Of a stretch of DNA of 64,000 bases, positions 25,474 to 35,496 are shown in pieces; position 1 is the first letter of the stretch; each line of letters begins with the position of its first letter. Where the stretch lies: positions 62,001 to 126,000 of the forward strand of contig NZ_SMZP01000001.1 in assembly GCF_013181195.1 (NCBI RefSeq), read 5' to 3'. The position numbers were made by a program, and so were the translations under genes. This stretch comes from Caulobacter sp. RHG1. Lineage in GTDB: Bacteria; Pseudomonadota; Alphaproteobacteria; Caulobacterales; Caulobacteraceae. The notes beneath the pieces were generated by a model, which saw only the letters and a program-made list of their open reading frames with translations, had not been told where the DNA came from and did no database searches.

Positions 25474-26862
25474 TCAGGGAGCGGCCGTTCCGACACTGCC
25501 CTCGCGAATTTTCGCGATCAGGCCGGTGATGGCCTTGGCGTGACCGTTCGACAGGTCGTTGTCCGGGAACACGGCCAAGGGGACATTGGGGACCAGCCCC
25601 CTGCCCTCCAGGTCTTCGCCCTTGGGCCCCTTGTACAGCTCGGCCGGAAGGGCCAGCGCCCAGCCGTTCGGCAGAGGCTTGGGCAGCTGATCCGAGAACG
25701 CTCCGCGCGTCGTCCCGCCTACCTGGGTGACGTTAGGCAGGGCCTTCATCATCAGAGTGAAGGTCTCGCCGGCGCTGACCGTGACGTCGCTGGTGACCAG
25801 ATAGACCGGCCCAGTGAAGCGCGCGCCGGTGGCCGGCTCGATGCGGATCGGCTGCGGCGGCGCCTTGGCCCCGACCGGGACCTTGGAATAGGCCACGCGC
25901 GGCTGATCGGTGAAGCGGGCCGCGATCCGCTGGCTGATAGTGTCGTAACCGCCGCGGTTGTTGCTGATGTCGACGATCACCGCCTTCGAGCCGGCAAAGG
26001 CGCCCAAGGCCTCGTCCAGTACGACATCCAGCGGCCGGGGATCATCCGGCGCGGCGTTGCGGGCGAAGGCGCCCATGGTGACGATGTTGATGTAGCCGAT
26101 GTCGCCGGCCAGGCCCCAGAACACGCGGTTATTGGCGGTCTGGCGGCCACGGCCTTCCAGCACCTGGGACAGGATCCCCTCGCGATAGGCGGCCAGCCAG
26201 GCCTTCTCGCCGCCGGTCGGGTCGGCCGCCAGCACGCGGGCCAGGGTCGCCGGACCGCCCGGTTCCAGGTCACGCTGGGAGCCGGCGACCACGCCGTGCA
26301 GCTCGACATGCGGATCGTCGATGCCGGCCAGCAGGCCCGACAGAGCCGTCCACAGTTGGGCGTCGGTTGCGGCAGGGCTCACCTCGGCCAGGGCGGCCGT
26401 CTTGCGCGCCGTCCAGTCCAGCTTTCGCTCGGCCGAGCGCGGATAGTAGTCGGCGAAGGTGTCGGCGACGAAGGTCACGATCCGGTCGGGCGTCCAGCCC
26501 GCGGCGCTGATGCAGGCGTTGGGCAGGTTCGGCAGCTTGTCGAACAGGTAGCGCGTGCCGTCGGGATCGCCGGTCAGAGTCACGACGCCCTGTCCTTCGG
26601 CGCGCCACTGGCTCAGCACGCCGTCCGGGTCCGGCTCGCGACGCGGATCAGGATAGCAGGCCTCGCCGGCGGTCTGGAACAGTTGCGCGCCCTCGGGCCC
26701 AAACTGCACGATCCAGCCATAGCCCCGCGCCTTCCACGCCCCCCGCAGCTCGGCGGCCACGAAACCGCCCTTAGGCTGCACTGGCCAGAACGGGCTTTCG
26801 GCCAGCACCGGCGTGGCGATAGCGAGGACGGCGACGGCCGCCAGGAGACTCAAGCGTTTCAT
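25474..26862 (-). CDS. Secreted S41-family serine peptidase
   Basis: A 462-residue product with signal peptide MKRLSLLAAVAVLAIATPVLA. The C-terminal half is an S41 (tail-specific protease/tricorn core) fold: AVIVDISNNRGGYDTISQRI, VYLVTSDVTVSAGETFTLMM (Ser nucleophile in VSAGE), and GGTTRGAFSDQLPKPLPNGW. No PDZ domain is evident; the N-half (about 25-230) is a separate domain with several Cys. It acts in the periplasm or outside; the substrate is unknown. It may share a transcript with DUF1428 downstream. Confidence 0.85.
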   Translation of the reverse strand: MKRLSLLAAVAVLAIATPVLAESPFWPVQPKGGFVAAELRGAWKARGYGWIVQFGPEGAQLFQTAGEACYPDPRREPDPDGVLSQWRAEGQGVVTLTGDPDGTRYLFDKLPNLPNACISAAGWTPDRIVTFVADTFADYYPRSAERKLDWTARKTAALAEVSPAATDAQLWTALSGLLAGIDDPHVELHGVVAGSQRDLEPGGPATLARVLAADPTGGEKAWLAAYREGILSQVLEGRGRQTANNRVFWGLAGDIGYINIVTMGAFARNAAPDDPRPLDVVLDEALGAFAGSKAVIVDISNNRGGYDTISQRIAARFTDQPRVAYSKVPVGAKAPPQPIRIEPATGARFTGPVYLVTSDVTVSAGETFTLMMKALPNVTQVGGTTRGAFSDQLPKPLPNGWALALPAELYKGPKGEDLEGRGLVPNVPLAVFPDNDLSNGHAKAITGLIAKIREGSVGTAAP

Positions 26863-26910
26863 GGGCGCGACGGTGAAGCCCTCTCCCCCGCCGCGCCAGT
26901 GAAAAAGCCG

Positions 26911-28780
<1,870 letters not shown>

Positions 28781-28829
28781 GGACGTGTCGCGCTAAGTCG
28801 GTTTACGGACGGAGTTTCGGCCCCTACCC

Positions 28830-28922
28830 GCGTTCCCTCCCTTCGCCGGCATGACCCGGATCAGGTTCGACGGGTCAGGGCGAAAGCCCAATCTCAGCCG
28901 CGCAAGCGACCCCCCGGTGAAC
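28830..28922 (-). promoter_or_regulatory. TPP riboswitch (THI element)
   Basis: Read leftward the RNA has the conserved CTGAGA, a variable stem (GGGCTTTCGCCC), then GAACCTGATCCGGGTCATGC and GCGAAGGGA, the core of the thiamin pyrophosphate aptamer. It lies about 80 bases before thiC. Binding of TPP should lower thiC expression. Apart from this element, 28750-29057 holds only the thiC ribosome-binding hairpin and the short upstream region of the divergent gene. Confidence 0.95.
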
Positions 28923-29057
28923 AATGGCCGGACACTAGGCGGGTTGGCGGAGAGGTCAAGGGCGCGGCGCGACAAGCAACCCAAACGAGAACTTTCCAAG
29001 CATGCAGGAATAGGTTAATTAGAGAACATTGATCTGCGAATGCGCCGGGGGGCAGCA

Positions 29058-31136
29058 ATGAGCGACAATGGCTTCATAGCCGTCAGCAGCCGTATCGGCG
29101 ACGCCTTGGCGAATGGCCTCGTCGAACGATGGCGCTTCGTGCTCCTCTCGCTGCTGCTGGCGATCGGCGCGATCCTGGCCTTCTTTGGCTGGGACGTCGG
29201 CGCGAGGCTGCTGGGCGTGTGGATTCTCCTGACCACCAGCATCCTGCTGGTGGTCATGGTCGTCTTCGATTTCTGCAAGGACCTGATCGGTCAGCCCGAG
29301 GCCCAGAAACCGGGCGCACGATCGGCCTCGGTCGCTCTCGCTTTGCTGCTGGCGGCCCTGGCCTCTCCGGAAGCGATCTCGGCGACGGCCAAGACCATGG
29401 CGGCGTCCGTCTATACAGCGACGGTCATAACACCCCAGATCGGCGCCGCAGCCAGCAACGCCGTCGACACAGTCCCCAGGAATGCGGCTGAGCGGCGTTC
29501 GTTGGTGAACATCGAGGGCAACAAGGCAAACGCCCGACTCTTCGACGAGCTCTCGGCCCAGATCTACAAGGCGACCTTGAACACCAAGGCCGACAGTGCG
29601 GCCTGGATCTGGTTCTTCTTCGTATTTTCGACGGTCCTGCTCCTGGCCCGGGCCCTCGTCCAGTCCTACGACGCGATGCTGGACGACGGCGCCGAGGTCC
29701 TGGGAGACCAGGCATCGCCCACGCCGCGCCGGCAATCCTTGATGAACTATCCGAAGTGGCTGGCCCTATGCCTGTACGTGGCCATCTTGGTGCCTGCGAC
29801 CTACTTCTCGCTGGGCGCCCTGCTCAAGCTCGGCCTGGATTCGAAGGGGACCGAGATCTCGGCCGTACAGGCCCTTCTTCGTCAGGCCGGCAACGAAGCG
29901 ATGGAGGCGACGCCCGGATCGCAGGTCAGTCTCGACGATGTCGCCAAGAAGCTTCAGACGGTGCGTCTAAGCCTGACCGCTCCGCCTTCCGGCGAGGCCG
30001 GCTCGCGCCCGAGTTTCCCGTCGGATTACGCCACGACGCTGACCAGCGCCGAGAACGCGCTCACCAGCGCCCGAGCCGCAGCCCTGGCGCTTGAGACCTG
30101 GCGCGCGGGTTACGAGGCGGCGGCCGTACGTCAGGCCGGCAGCTTCAAACGGATCGCTACCGCCGATCAGTTCTCCGACCAAGTCAGCGCCCTTTCCGCA
30201 CAGTACCGCGCGGAAATCCTGAAAGCCCGCTCGCACATCCGCGCCTGCTTCATCGGTGCGATGGATCTCAACAACAGTCTTGGCGACAAGACGACAGGCG
30301 TGATCCAGGCCAGCTTGGCGGCCAGCGTCGAGATCCGATGCAACAAGGCGGTGAACACCCTCCAAGCCCTGCCGACGCTGCCGCTGCCCGTCGTATGCAG
30401 CGAGACTTGCGCCAACGCTCCTAAGGCCGCCGCCAAGGACGACCCGGGTTGCCTGAGCTGCCAGGGCGGCGAGATCAGCGACGTCCTCTATGGCTGGATG
30501 GCGGACCTTTCCGACTCCGCCGTACTGATCGTGGGCCTGATCGGCTTTGGCCTGTTCGGGGCGGCGATCAGGATGTTGGGGCGGCCCGACGAGACGCCCG
30601 TCGCCGAAGCCGATTTCGTCCTGGCGCGACTGAACCGCGAAATCGCCCACGCGCGCCTCCTCGAAAAAGGCGAGCAAAGGCTCAGCGCCGAAAAGGTCTA
30701 TACCGACGCCAACAAGGCCGTTGATCAGACGAACCCCACCGCGGTGACCGCCCTGAACGCTATGCGGGTGGCCTTCGAGCAAATTCAGGCCGAGGAAGCG
30801 GAAGCCAAGAAGGTCGCCATAGACGCCGATAACGCCTTGGCGGCGCTCGAACGGCGCGCTTCTGAAGCCCGCACCAATTTCGTCGTCGAGCGCATCGAAA
30901 ACGGCAAACGCGAGTACGTGGTGTCCGGCGCGCCCGCCAAGGTGCTCGTCTCGGGATTGGGCGCGGCCTTTACCGTGTTTCTCGCCGGCAAGGCCGGGGT
31001 TCAGATCTTCACGGAGGGCGGGCGGACCAGCCCCACCGGCCTGCTCCTCGCCTGCTTTGTAGGGGCCGTCTTCGCGGAACAGATCTGGCGGGCGGCCAGT
31101 GACATGGTCAACAAGCGCACCACGCCCGCCGGCTAG
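29058..31136 (+). CDS. Large multi-pass membrane protein with Cys-rich loop and coiled coil, unknown
   Basis: A 692-residue protein I cannot assign. Hydrophobic helices are seen at about 26-44, 50-73, 88-104, 181-203, 234-256 and 486-507, and a C-terminal hydrophobic pair at about 627-646 and 660-677 (LLLACFVGAVFAEQIWRAAS). Residues 257-485 form a large soluble loop with six cysteines (397, 428, 447, 451, 465, 468), including CSETC and CLSC. Residues 515-615 are Ala/Glu-rich and look like a coiled coil. The start is the ATG at 29058, preceded by GGGGGC; the ATG 18 bases earlier lacks a ribosome site. It stands alone between divergent thiC and a convergent peptidase gene. Confidence 0.75.
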   Translation: MSDNGFIAVSSRIGDALANGLVERWRFVLLSLLLAIGAILAFFGWDVGARLLGVWILLTTSILLVVMVVFDFCKDLIGQPEAQKPGARSASVALALLLAALASPEAISATAKTMAASVYTATVITPQIGAAASNAVDTVPRNAAERRSLVNIEGNKANARLFDELSAQIYKATLNTKADSAAWIWFFFVFSTVLLLARALVQSYDAMLDDGAEVLGDQASPTPRRQSLMNYPKWLALCLYVAILVPATYFSLGALLKLGLDSKGTEISAVQALLRQAGNEAMEATPGSQVSLDDVAKKLQTVRLSLTAPPSGEAGSRPSFPSDYATTLTSAENALTSARAAALALETWRAGYEAAAVRQAGSFKRIATADQFSDQVSALSAQYRAEILKARSHIRACFIGAMDLNNSLGDKTTGVIQASLAASVEIRCNKAVNTLQALPTLPLPVVCSETCANAPKAAAKDDPGCLSCQGGEISDVLYGWMADLSDSAVLIVGLIGFGLFGAAIRMLGRPDETPVAEADFVLARLNREIAHARLLEKGEQRLSAEKVYTDANKAVDQTNPTAVTALNAMRVAFEQIQAEEAEAKKVAIDADNALAALERRASEARTNFVVERIENGKREYVVSGAPAKVLVSGLGAAFTVFLAGKAGVQIFTEGGRTSPTGLLLACFVGAVFAEQIWRAASDMVNKRTTPAG

Positions 31137-31154
31137 CCGGCGCAGTAACCGCGC

Positions 31155-32003
31155 CTAGAGCCGCGCCGCCGAGAACGTGTCGCACGCACTGGGATCGCCC
31201 TGCTCATATCCCCGCGTGAACCACCGCATCCGCTGGGCGCTGGAACCGTGGGTGAAGCTGTCGGGGACGACTTGGCCCTGGCTGCGCTTCTGGATCGTGT
31301 CGTCGCCGACGGCGGCCGCCGCGCCCAGGCCGTCCTGGATGTCGGCGCGGTTGATGACGATCTGGCCGCCCGAGGTCTCGCCCGCATGGGCGGCCCAGAC
31401 GCCGGCATAGCAGTCGGCCTGCAACTCCAGGCGGACCGAACCGCTCTCCTCGCCCTTGGCGCCCAGTCGGCGAGCCTGCTGGTCGGCGCCCAGCAGGTGC
31501 TGCACGTGGTGGCCGATCTCGTGGCTGATGACATAGGCGCGGGCGAACTCGCCCTGGGCGCCGAAGCGGGTCTCAAGCTCCTGCCAGAACGACAGGTCCA
31601 GATAGACCTTCTGATCGGCCGGACAATAGAACGGCCCCATGGCCGACTGGCCTGTGCCGCAACCGGTGCCGGTGGCCTGCTGGTAGAGCACGATAGCCGC
31701 GGGCTGGCGGTACTGGACGCCTTCGCGGGCGAAGATCGGCGACCAGACCTCCTTGTTGGACGTCTCGATCACATCGACGAACTGGCCGTCACGGTCACTG
31801 ACCTGGCCCCGCGCGCCCTCCTGCTGAGCAGGCCGCTGCAGGCCTTGCGTCGCTTCCAGCGTCGTGCGCGGATCGATGCCGAACACGAAATAGCCGATGG
31901 CCGCCAACACCACCGCGCCGACGCCGCCGCCGACGATGCCGCCAGCCCCCAGACCACGCCGATCCTCGATGTTGCCGGACCGGCGACCGCCTTCCCATTC
32001 CAT
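31155..32003 (-). CDS. Neutral zinc metallopeptidase, YpfJ family
   Basis: A 282-residue membrane-anchored protein: a Gly/Arg-rich cytoplasmic start (EGGRRSGNIEDRRG), one hydrophobic helix (GVGAVVLAAIGYFVFGI), then a periplasmic domain with AYVISHEIGHHVQHLLG, the HExxH zinc motif, and YCPADQKVYLDLSFWQELE before it. QADCYAGVWAAHA supplies a likely third ligand region, and the C-terminus RGYEQGDPSACDTF is family-typical. The biological substrate is unknown. It follows a small exported helical protein by 15 bp. Confidence 0.9.
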   Translation of the reverse strand: MEWEGGRRSGNIEDRRGLGAGGIVGGGVGAVVLAAIGYFVFGIDPRTTLEATQGLQRPAQQEGARGQVSDRDGQFVDVIETSNKEVWSPIFAREGVQYRQPAAIVLYQQATGTGCGTGQSAMGPFYCPADQKVYLDLSFWQELETRFGAQGEFARAYVISHEIGHHVQHLLGADQQARRLGAKGEESGSVRLELQADCYAGVWAAHAGETSGGQIVINRADIQDGLGAAAAVGDDTIQKRSQGQVVPDSFTHGSSAQRMRWFTRGYEQGDPSACDTFSAARL

Positions 32004-32018
32004 GAGTGTCCTGGCCCT

Positions 32019-32408
32019 CTAGTTCGGTTCACTGGCGGGCTTGATCGCCCGGATTCGCGCATTGCTTTCGTCCAGCGCATCCTGCGTCAGGCGCTCCAGT
32101 TGGTCTACCGACCGTGCGCGTTCGGCGTAATGCTGGGCCAGATCCTGGTTCATCCGGGCGGTCGACGGATCGGTCAGCGGCCGCAGGGTCGGCGCCCCGG
32201 CGCGCTGAGCGTCGAGTTCGCGCAGCACAACCGCCGTCCGGGCCCGGTCCTGGGCGTTCGAGGCCTCGATCTCGCGCGCTGACTGCGCGCGCTGTGCGTC
32301 CTGCAGCGCATGAGCGACCAGCGGATCACGTGAATCGCGAAGATCCTGCGCCTGGGCGACCGCGCCGAGACCTAGAAAACAGGCAGAAAGCAAAAGGGCC
32401 GCACGCAT
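32019..32408 (-). CDS. Small exported helical protein, unknown
   Basis: A 129-residue product with a signal peptide (MRAALLLSACFLGLGAVAQA) and a charged, Ala/Arg/Gln-rich helical mature part (LVAHALQDAQRAQSAREIEA, then ARSVDQLERLTQDALDESNA). It is probably a periplasmic coiled coil. No family recognised. It precedes the zinc metallopeptidase gene by 15 bp and may be its partner; that is inference from spacing only. Confidence 0.65.
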   Translation of the reverse strand: MRAALLLSACFLGLGAVAQAQDLRDSRDPLVAHALQDAQRAQSAREIEASNAQDRARTAVVLRELDAQRAGAPTLRPLTDPSTARMNQDLAQHYAERARSVDQLERLTQDALDESNARIRAIKPASEPN

Positions 32409-32442
32409 CGGATACTCCTGGTCACGCGCGGCCCAGCTTACC

Positions 32443-33003
32443 TCAGGGCCGCTTGACCGTGAAACGCGCGAGTTCGGTCTTCGGCGCCGCCCAGTCCGGC
32501 TTCAGCTCGGCCGCACGGCTATAGTCGCGATAGGCCGCCGTCAGATCGCCCAGCCCTTCGTGCGCCAGGGCGCGGTTGTACCAGGCGCGCTCGGGATCCT
32601 TGACGCCCATCGACAGGCCCTTGTCGATCTCGCTGACGCCCTCGCGCCAGCGCTCCTCGCCGACATAGGTCGCTCCGCGGTTCACATAGGCTTCGCCCAT
32701 CTGCGGATCGATCCGCGAGGCCTGGTCGAAGTCGGCCCGGGCGGCGACGTATTGCCCCTGGCGCATCTGCAGCACGCCGCGGTTCACAAGCGTGCGGGCG
32801 CGATCGCGGAAGGTCAGGGTTTCCAGCTCCAGGGCCACCGTGCAGGCCAAGACCGCGCGGCTGTCGGATCGCCCGCCAGTGGCGGCGTCCGAGCACTCGC
32901 GGGTCGATCCGTTTCCGATGATCTGGCTGGTCGCGCCGGCGGCTCCGGCGTGGGTCAGAAGCGCCGCCGCGCAGATCGCGGCGAGCGATAGGGCTCTGGT
33001 CAT
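32443..33003 (-). CDS. Exported TPR-repeat protein
   Basis: A 186-residue product with signal peptide MTRALSLAAICAAALLTHAG. The mature chain has about three tetratricopeptide repeats: TLVNRGVLQMRQGQYVAARA DFDQASRIDP, AYVNRGATYVGEERWREGVS, and AWYNRALAHEGLGDLTAAYR DYSRAAELKP. It is probably a periplasmic scaffold. The longer open frame to 33162 is rejected because the signal peptide begins at 33003. It is divergent from the sulfur-lyase gene. Confidence 0.8.
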   Translation of the reverse strand: MTRALSLAAICAAALLTHAGAAGATSQIIGNGSTRECSDAATGGRSDSRAVLACTVALELETLTFRDRARTLVNRGVLQMRQGQYVAARADFDQASRIDPQMGEAYVNRGATYVGEERWREGVSEIDKGLSMGVKDPERAWYNRALAHEGLGDLTAAYRDYSRAAELKPDWAAPKTELARFTVKRP

Positions 33004-33123
33004 GTCTTCCTCCGTGAGGCCGGTCTTTTGGCGCCGGTCCTCTGGGGCGATCATACTCCCCCTTTGGGACTTCGCCCATCGTGCTAACACAGGCGTCGAC
33101 TCCATCAGGGACGCCACGCCGCC

Positions 33124-34122
33124 ATGCACCTCGCCCGCTTTCCCCGCGCCCGCTTCGCCCACCTGCCGACGCCGCTGGAGCCCCTGCCCCGCCTGGGCGC
33201 CGAGCTGGGCGTCGACCTGTGGGTCAAGCGCGACGACTGCACGGGCCTGGCCGGCGGCGGCAACAAGACCCGCAAACTAGAGTTCCTGCTCGGCGACGCC
33301 CTGGCCCAAGGCGCCGACACCCTGGTGACGCAAGGCGCGGTGCAGTCCAACCACGTGCGCCAGACCATCGCCGCCGGCGCGCGGTTCGGCCTGAAGACCG
33401 AGGTGATCCTGGAAGAGCGCACCGGCTCCAAGGCCAGCGACTACATGGGCAACGGCAACGTCCTGCTCGACAAGCTGATGGGCGCGGCCATCCGCTACGT
33501 GCCCGGCGGCACGGACATGGTCGCCGAGCTCGAGAGCACCGCCGAGAGCGTGCGCCAGCGCGGCGGCAAGCCCTATGTCATCCCCGGCGGCGGCTCCAAC
33601 ACCATCGGCGCCCTGGGCTATGTCGACTGCGCCCGCGAGTTGGTGGTCCAGGCCGACCAGATGGATCTGAAGATCGACCGCTTCGTCACCGCCACCGGCA
33701 GCGCCGGCACCCATGCAGGCCTGGTCGCGGGCTTCGCCGCCCTATCGGTCGATATCCCGATCCTGGGCTTTGGCGTCCGGGCGCCCAAGGCCAAGCAGGA
33801 AGAGAACGTCTTCAATCTGGCCGTGGCCACCGCCGAGACCATCGGCGCGGCCGGCCGCGTCAAGCGCGAGATGGTCGTGGCCGACTGCGACTATGTCGGC
33901 GAGGGCTATGGCCTGGTGGACCAGGGCGTGATCGACGCCCTGACCCTGGCCGCCCAGACCGAGGGCCTGCTGTTCGACCCGGTCTATTCGGGCAAGGCGC
34001 TGAAGGGCCTGATCGACCAGGCCAGGAAGGGTGCGTTCAAGGGCGAGCGGGTCGTGTTCCTGCACACCGGCGGCGCGCAGGGCCTGTTCGGCTACCAGTC
34101 GGTCCTGGAGCCCGCGCTCTAA
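33124..34122 (+). CDS. PLP-dependent D-cysteine desulfhydrase / L-cysteate sulfo-lyase family
   Basis: A 332-residue fold-type II PLP enzyme of the ACC deaminase/D-cysteine desulfhydrase group. [20 protein letters not shown] holds the PLP lysine, followed by [36 protein letters not shown] and [15 protein letters not shown]. The sequence fits both D-cysteine desulfhydrase (DcyD) and L-cysteate sulfo-lyase (CuyA), which are close relatives; I cannot choose. Its stop overlaps the racemase start (TAATG), so the two are coupled. The start is an ATG with [20 protein letters not shown], normal for the family. Confidence 0.88.
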   Translation: MHLARFPRARFAHLPTPLEPLPRLGAELGVDLWVKRDDCTGLAGGGNKTRKLEFLLGDALAQGADTLVTQGAVQSNHVRQTIAAGARFGLKTEVILEERTGSKASDYMGNGNVLLDKLMGAAIRYVPGGTDMVAELESTAESVRQRGGKPYVIPGGGSNTIGALGYVDCARELVVQADQMDLKIDRFVTATGSAGTHAGLVAGFAALSVDIPILGFGVRAPKAKQEENVFNLAVATAETIGAAGRVKREMVVADCDYVGEGYGLVDQGVIDALTLAAQTEGLLFDPVYSGKALKGLIDQARKGAFKGERVVFLHTGGAQGLFGYQSVLEPAL

Positions 34123-34787
34123 TGAGCAAGGTCTTGGGCGTCCTTGGCGGCATGGGCCCGGCCGCCACGCTGGATTTCCTGGCCAAGCTGCAGGCGGCCA
34201 CGCCGGTCAAGCGCGAGCAGGATCACCTGCGAGTGCTGGTCGACATCAATCCCAAGGTCCCGGACCGCAACGTCAGCGACTCTGACCCCGGCCCTGTGCT
34301 GGCGGCGATGGCGGCGGGACTGCGGAATGGCGGGGCGGAGGTCCTGGCCATCGCCTGCAACACCGCTCACGCCTACGCCAGGGACGTCGAGGCCTCGGGC
34401 TTGCCCCTGGTCGACATGCTGGAGACGGCGGGTCTGGCGGCCAAGGCCGGGGGCGCGAGCATCGTCGGCGTGCTAGGCACCGGCCTGGCGCTGGGCCTCT
34501 ACCGCGACCGCTTCTCGCACATGGGTCTGGAGGTGGTGATGCTGGACGACCACGAGCAGGTCGAGTTCATGGCCCTGCTCTATCGCATCAAGCAGGGCGA
34601 CCTCAGCAACGCCTCACGCGAGACCATGGCCGCTCTCGCCCACAGGCTGGTCGGCAAGGGCGCACAAAGCGTGGTGGCGGGCTGCACCGAAGTGCCGCTG
34701 GTGCTGTCGCAGGACGCGCTGTCGGTCCCGCTGCTGGACGCGACGGAAGAACTGGCCCGCCGCTGCGTCGAGGTCTGCCTGGCCTAG
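34122..34787 (+). CDS. Aspartate/glutamate racemase family protein
   Basis: A 221-residue cofactor-independent racemase of the Asp/Glu superfamily: VLGVLGGMGPAATLDFLAKL at the start, AIACNTAHAYA (first catalytic Cys) and VVAGCTEVPLVLSQ (second catalytic Cys). It interconverts D- and L-amino acids or related acids. The ATG shares bases with the stop of the upstream PLP lyase gene, which implies a joint function, perhaps supplying or removing D-enantiomers. Its 3' end overlaps the small convergent gene by 4 bp. Confidence 0.88.
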   Translation: MSKVLGVLGGMGPAATLDFLAKLQAATPVKREQDHLRVLVDINPKVPDRNVSDSDPGPVLAAMAAGLRNGGAEVLAIACNTAHAYARDVEASGLPLVDMLETAGLAAKAGGASIVGVLGTGLALGLYRDRFSHMGLEVVMLDDHEQVEFMALLYRIKQGDLSNASRETMAALAHRLVGKGAQSVVAGCTEVPLVLSQDALSVPLLDATEELARRCVEVCLA

Positions 34788-34966
34788 AAGCTCAGGCTGG
34801 TCCCGGTCTCTTCGCTGCAGGCTTCGAACATCCCGACCAGCGCCGCCGTCCCTCGCGAGGCCTGGGCCATGCGCAGCAGAGCGGCGCGCGCATGGACGCT
34901 GTCGGCGATCTCGGCCTGACGTTCGAGGCGCTCGGCCTCGCTGAGATGATCGTTGCGATTAACCAT
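34784..34966 (-). CDS. Small helical protein (60 aa), unknown
   Basis: MVNRNDHLSEAERLERQAEI starts a 60-residue helical protein whose core (ADSVHARAALLRMAQASRG) resembles small alphaproteobacterial proteins with a repeated Ala/Arg/Leu pattern ending in a stretch such as LLRMA. A longer frame to 35224 crosses a terminator and is not used. No function is known. Confidence 0.55.
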   Translation of the reverse strand: MVNRNDHLSEAERLERQAEIADSVHARAALLRMAQASRGTAALVGMFEACSEETGTSLSF

Positions 34967-35059
34967 GGGCCGAACATTTACAGGAGATGAACGAAGCCGC
35001 CATGCGACAGCTGGACGCACGCGGTTCATCGAGCGATGTGTTTGATCCGGAAATGAAAA

Positions 35060-35088
35060 CGCCCCCGGATCCTTAGGATCCGGGGGCG
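35060..35088 (-). terminator. Rho-independent terminator
   Basis: A perfect 13-bp stem (CGCCCCCGGATCC at 35060-35072, GGATCCGGGGGCG at 35076-35088) with a three-base loop, followed on the minus strand by TTTTCATTTCC. The stop codon of the putative small ORF at 35073-35237 lies in the loop region, so the hairpin appears to end that transcript. Confidence 0.85.
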
Positions 35089-35237
35089 TCGTCCTGTTCC
35101 CCAACAGGACGGCGTCGGCTGCGCCAGAACCGGCGCGGCGGCGTCGCCTCAAAAGCGATGACGAGGGTTTCGCCGAACAGGGATCCGGAAACAACGCGGC
35201 GGCCTGTCGCAGGCTGGCGCGCACTGCGCCTCCTCAT
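35073..35237 (-). CDS. Putative small basic protein (54 aa)
   Basis: A 54-residue frame: MRRRSARQPATGRRVVSGSL, then FGETLVIAFEATPPRRFWRS and an Arg-rich end. Support: AAGGG about seven bases before the ATG, and a strong terminator exactly at the stop. A competing GTG-initiated frame with AGGAGG upstream exists (from about 35224), but it reads through the terminator. Without a homologue search this is only a candidate. Confidence 0.35.
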   Translation of the reverse strand: MRRRSARQPATGRRVVSGSLFGETLVIAFEATPPRRFWRSRRRPVGEQDDAPGS

Positions 35238-35317
35238 ACGAAACCCTTTTAATTCAATAAGCTGAACGAAAGCTTGAGCTTGGACCCGCGACCAGCCGTC
35301 GCAGATCACCCTTCAAA

Positions 35318-35367
35318 TGTTACCGGTAGCAAAATTAGGGGTGGCCAAAAGGGTGACACCGGTAGCA
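35318..35367. promoter_or_regulatory. Two ACCGGT-centred operator-like palindromes before the pectate lyase
   Basis: TGTTACCGGTAGCA (35318-35331; six of seven pairs symmetric) and TGACACCGGTAGCA (35354-35367; five of seven) share the core ACCGGTAGCA and are centred 36 bases apart. The 14-bp even palindrome with a central CpG-like core is typical of LacI-family sites. They lie about 130-180 bases before the pectate lyase ATG. The regulator is not in the window. Confidence 0.55.
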
Positions 35368-35496
35368 AGCTGCGCCTCAGTTCGTCGCCACAAGACGACG
35401 GGGCCCTCGCCGGCCCCAGGGGGAAACCGACCCAGTCCATCCACGCGATGGAGGCTTCCCTTCGGCCGGCGCTGTGACCCGTCAACGGAGTTCCAC

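Noticed and set aside
35238..35496. An extended N-terminus of the pectate lyase from the ATG at 35317.
   Set aside because: It would begin inside an operator-like palindrome and place the Tat leader internally; ATG 35497 has a ribosome site.
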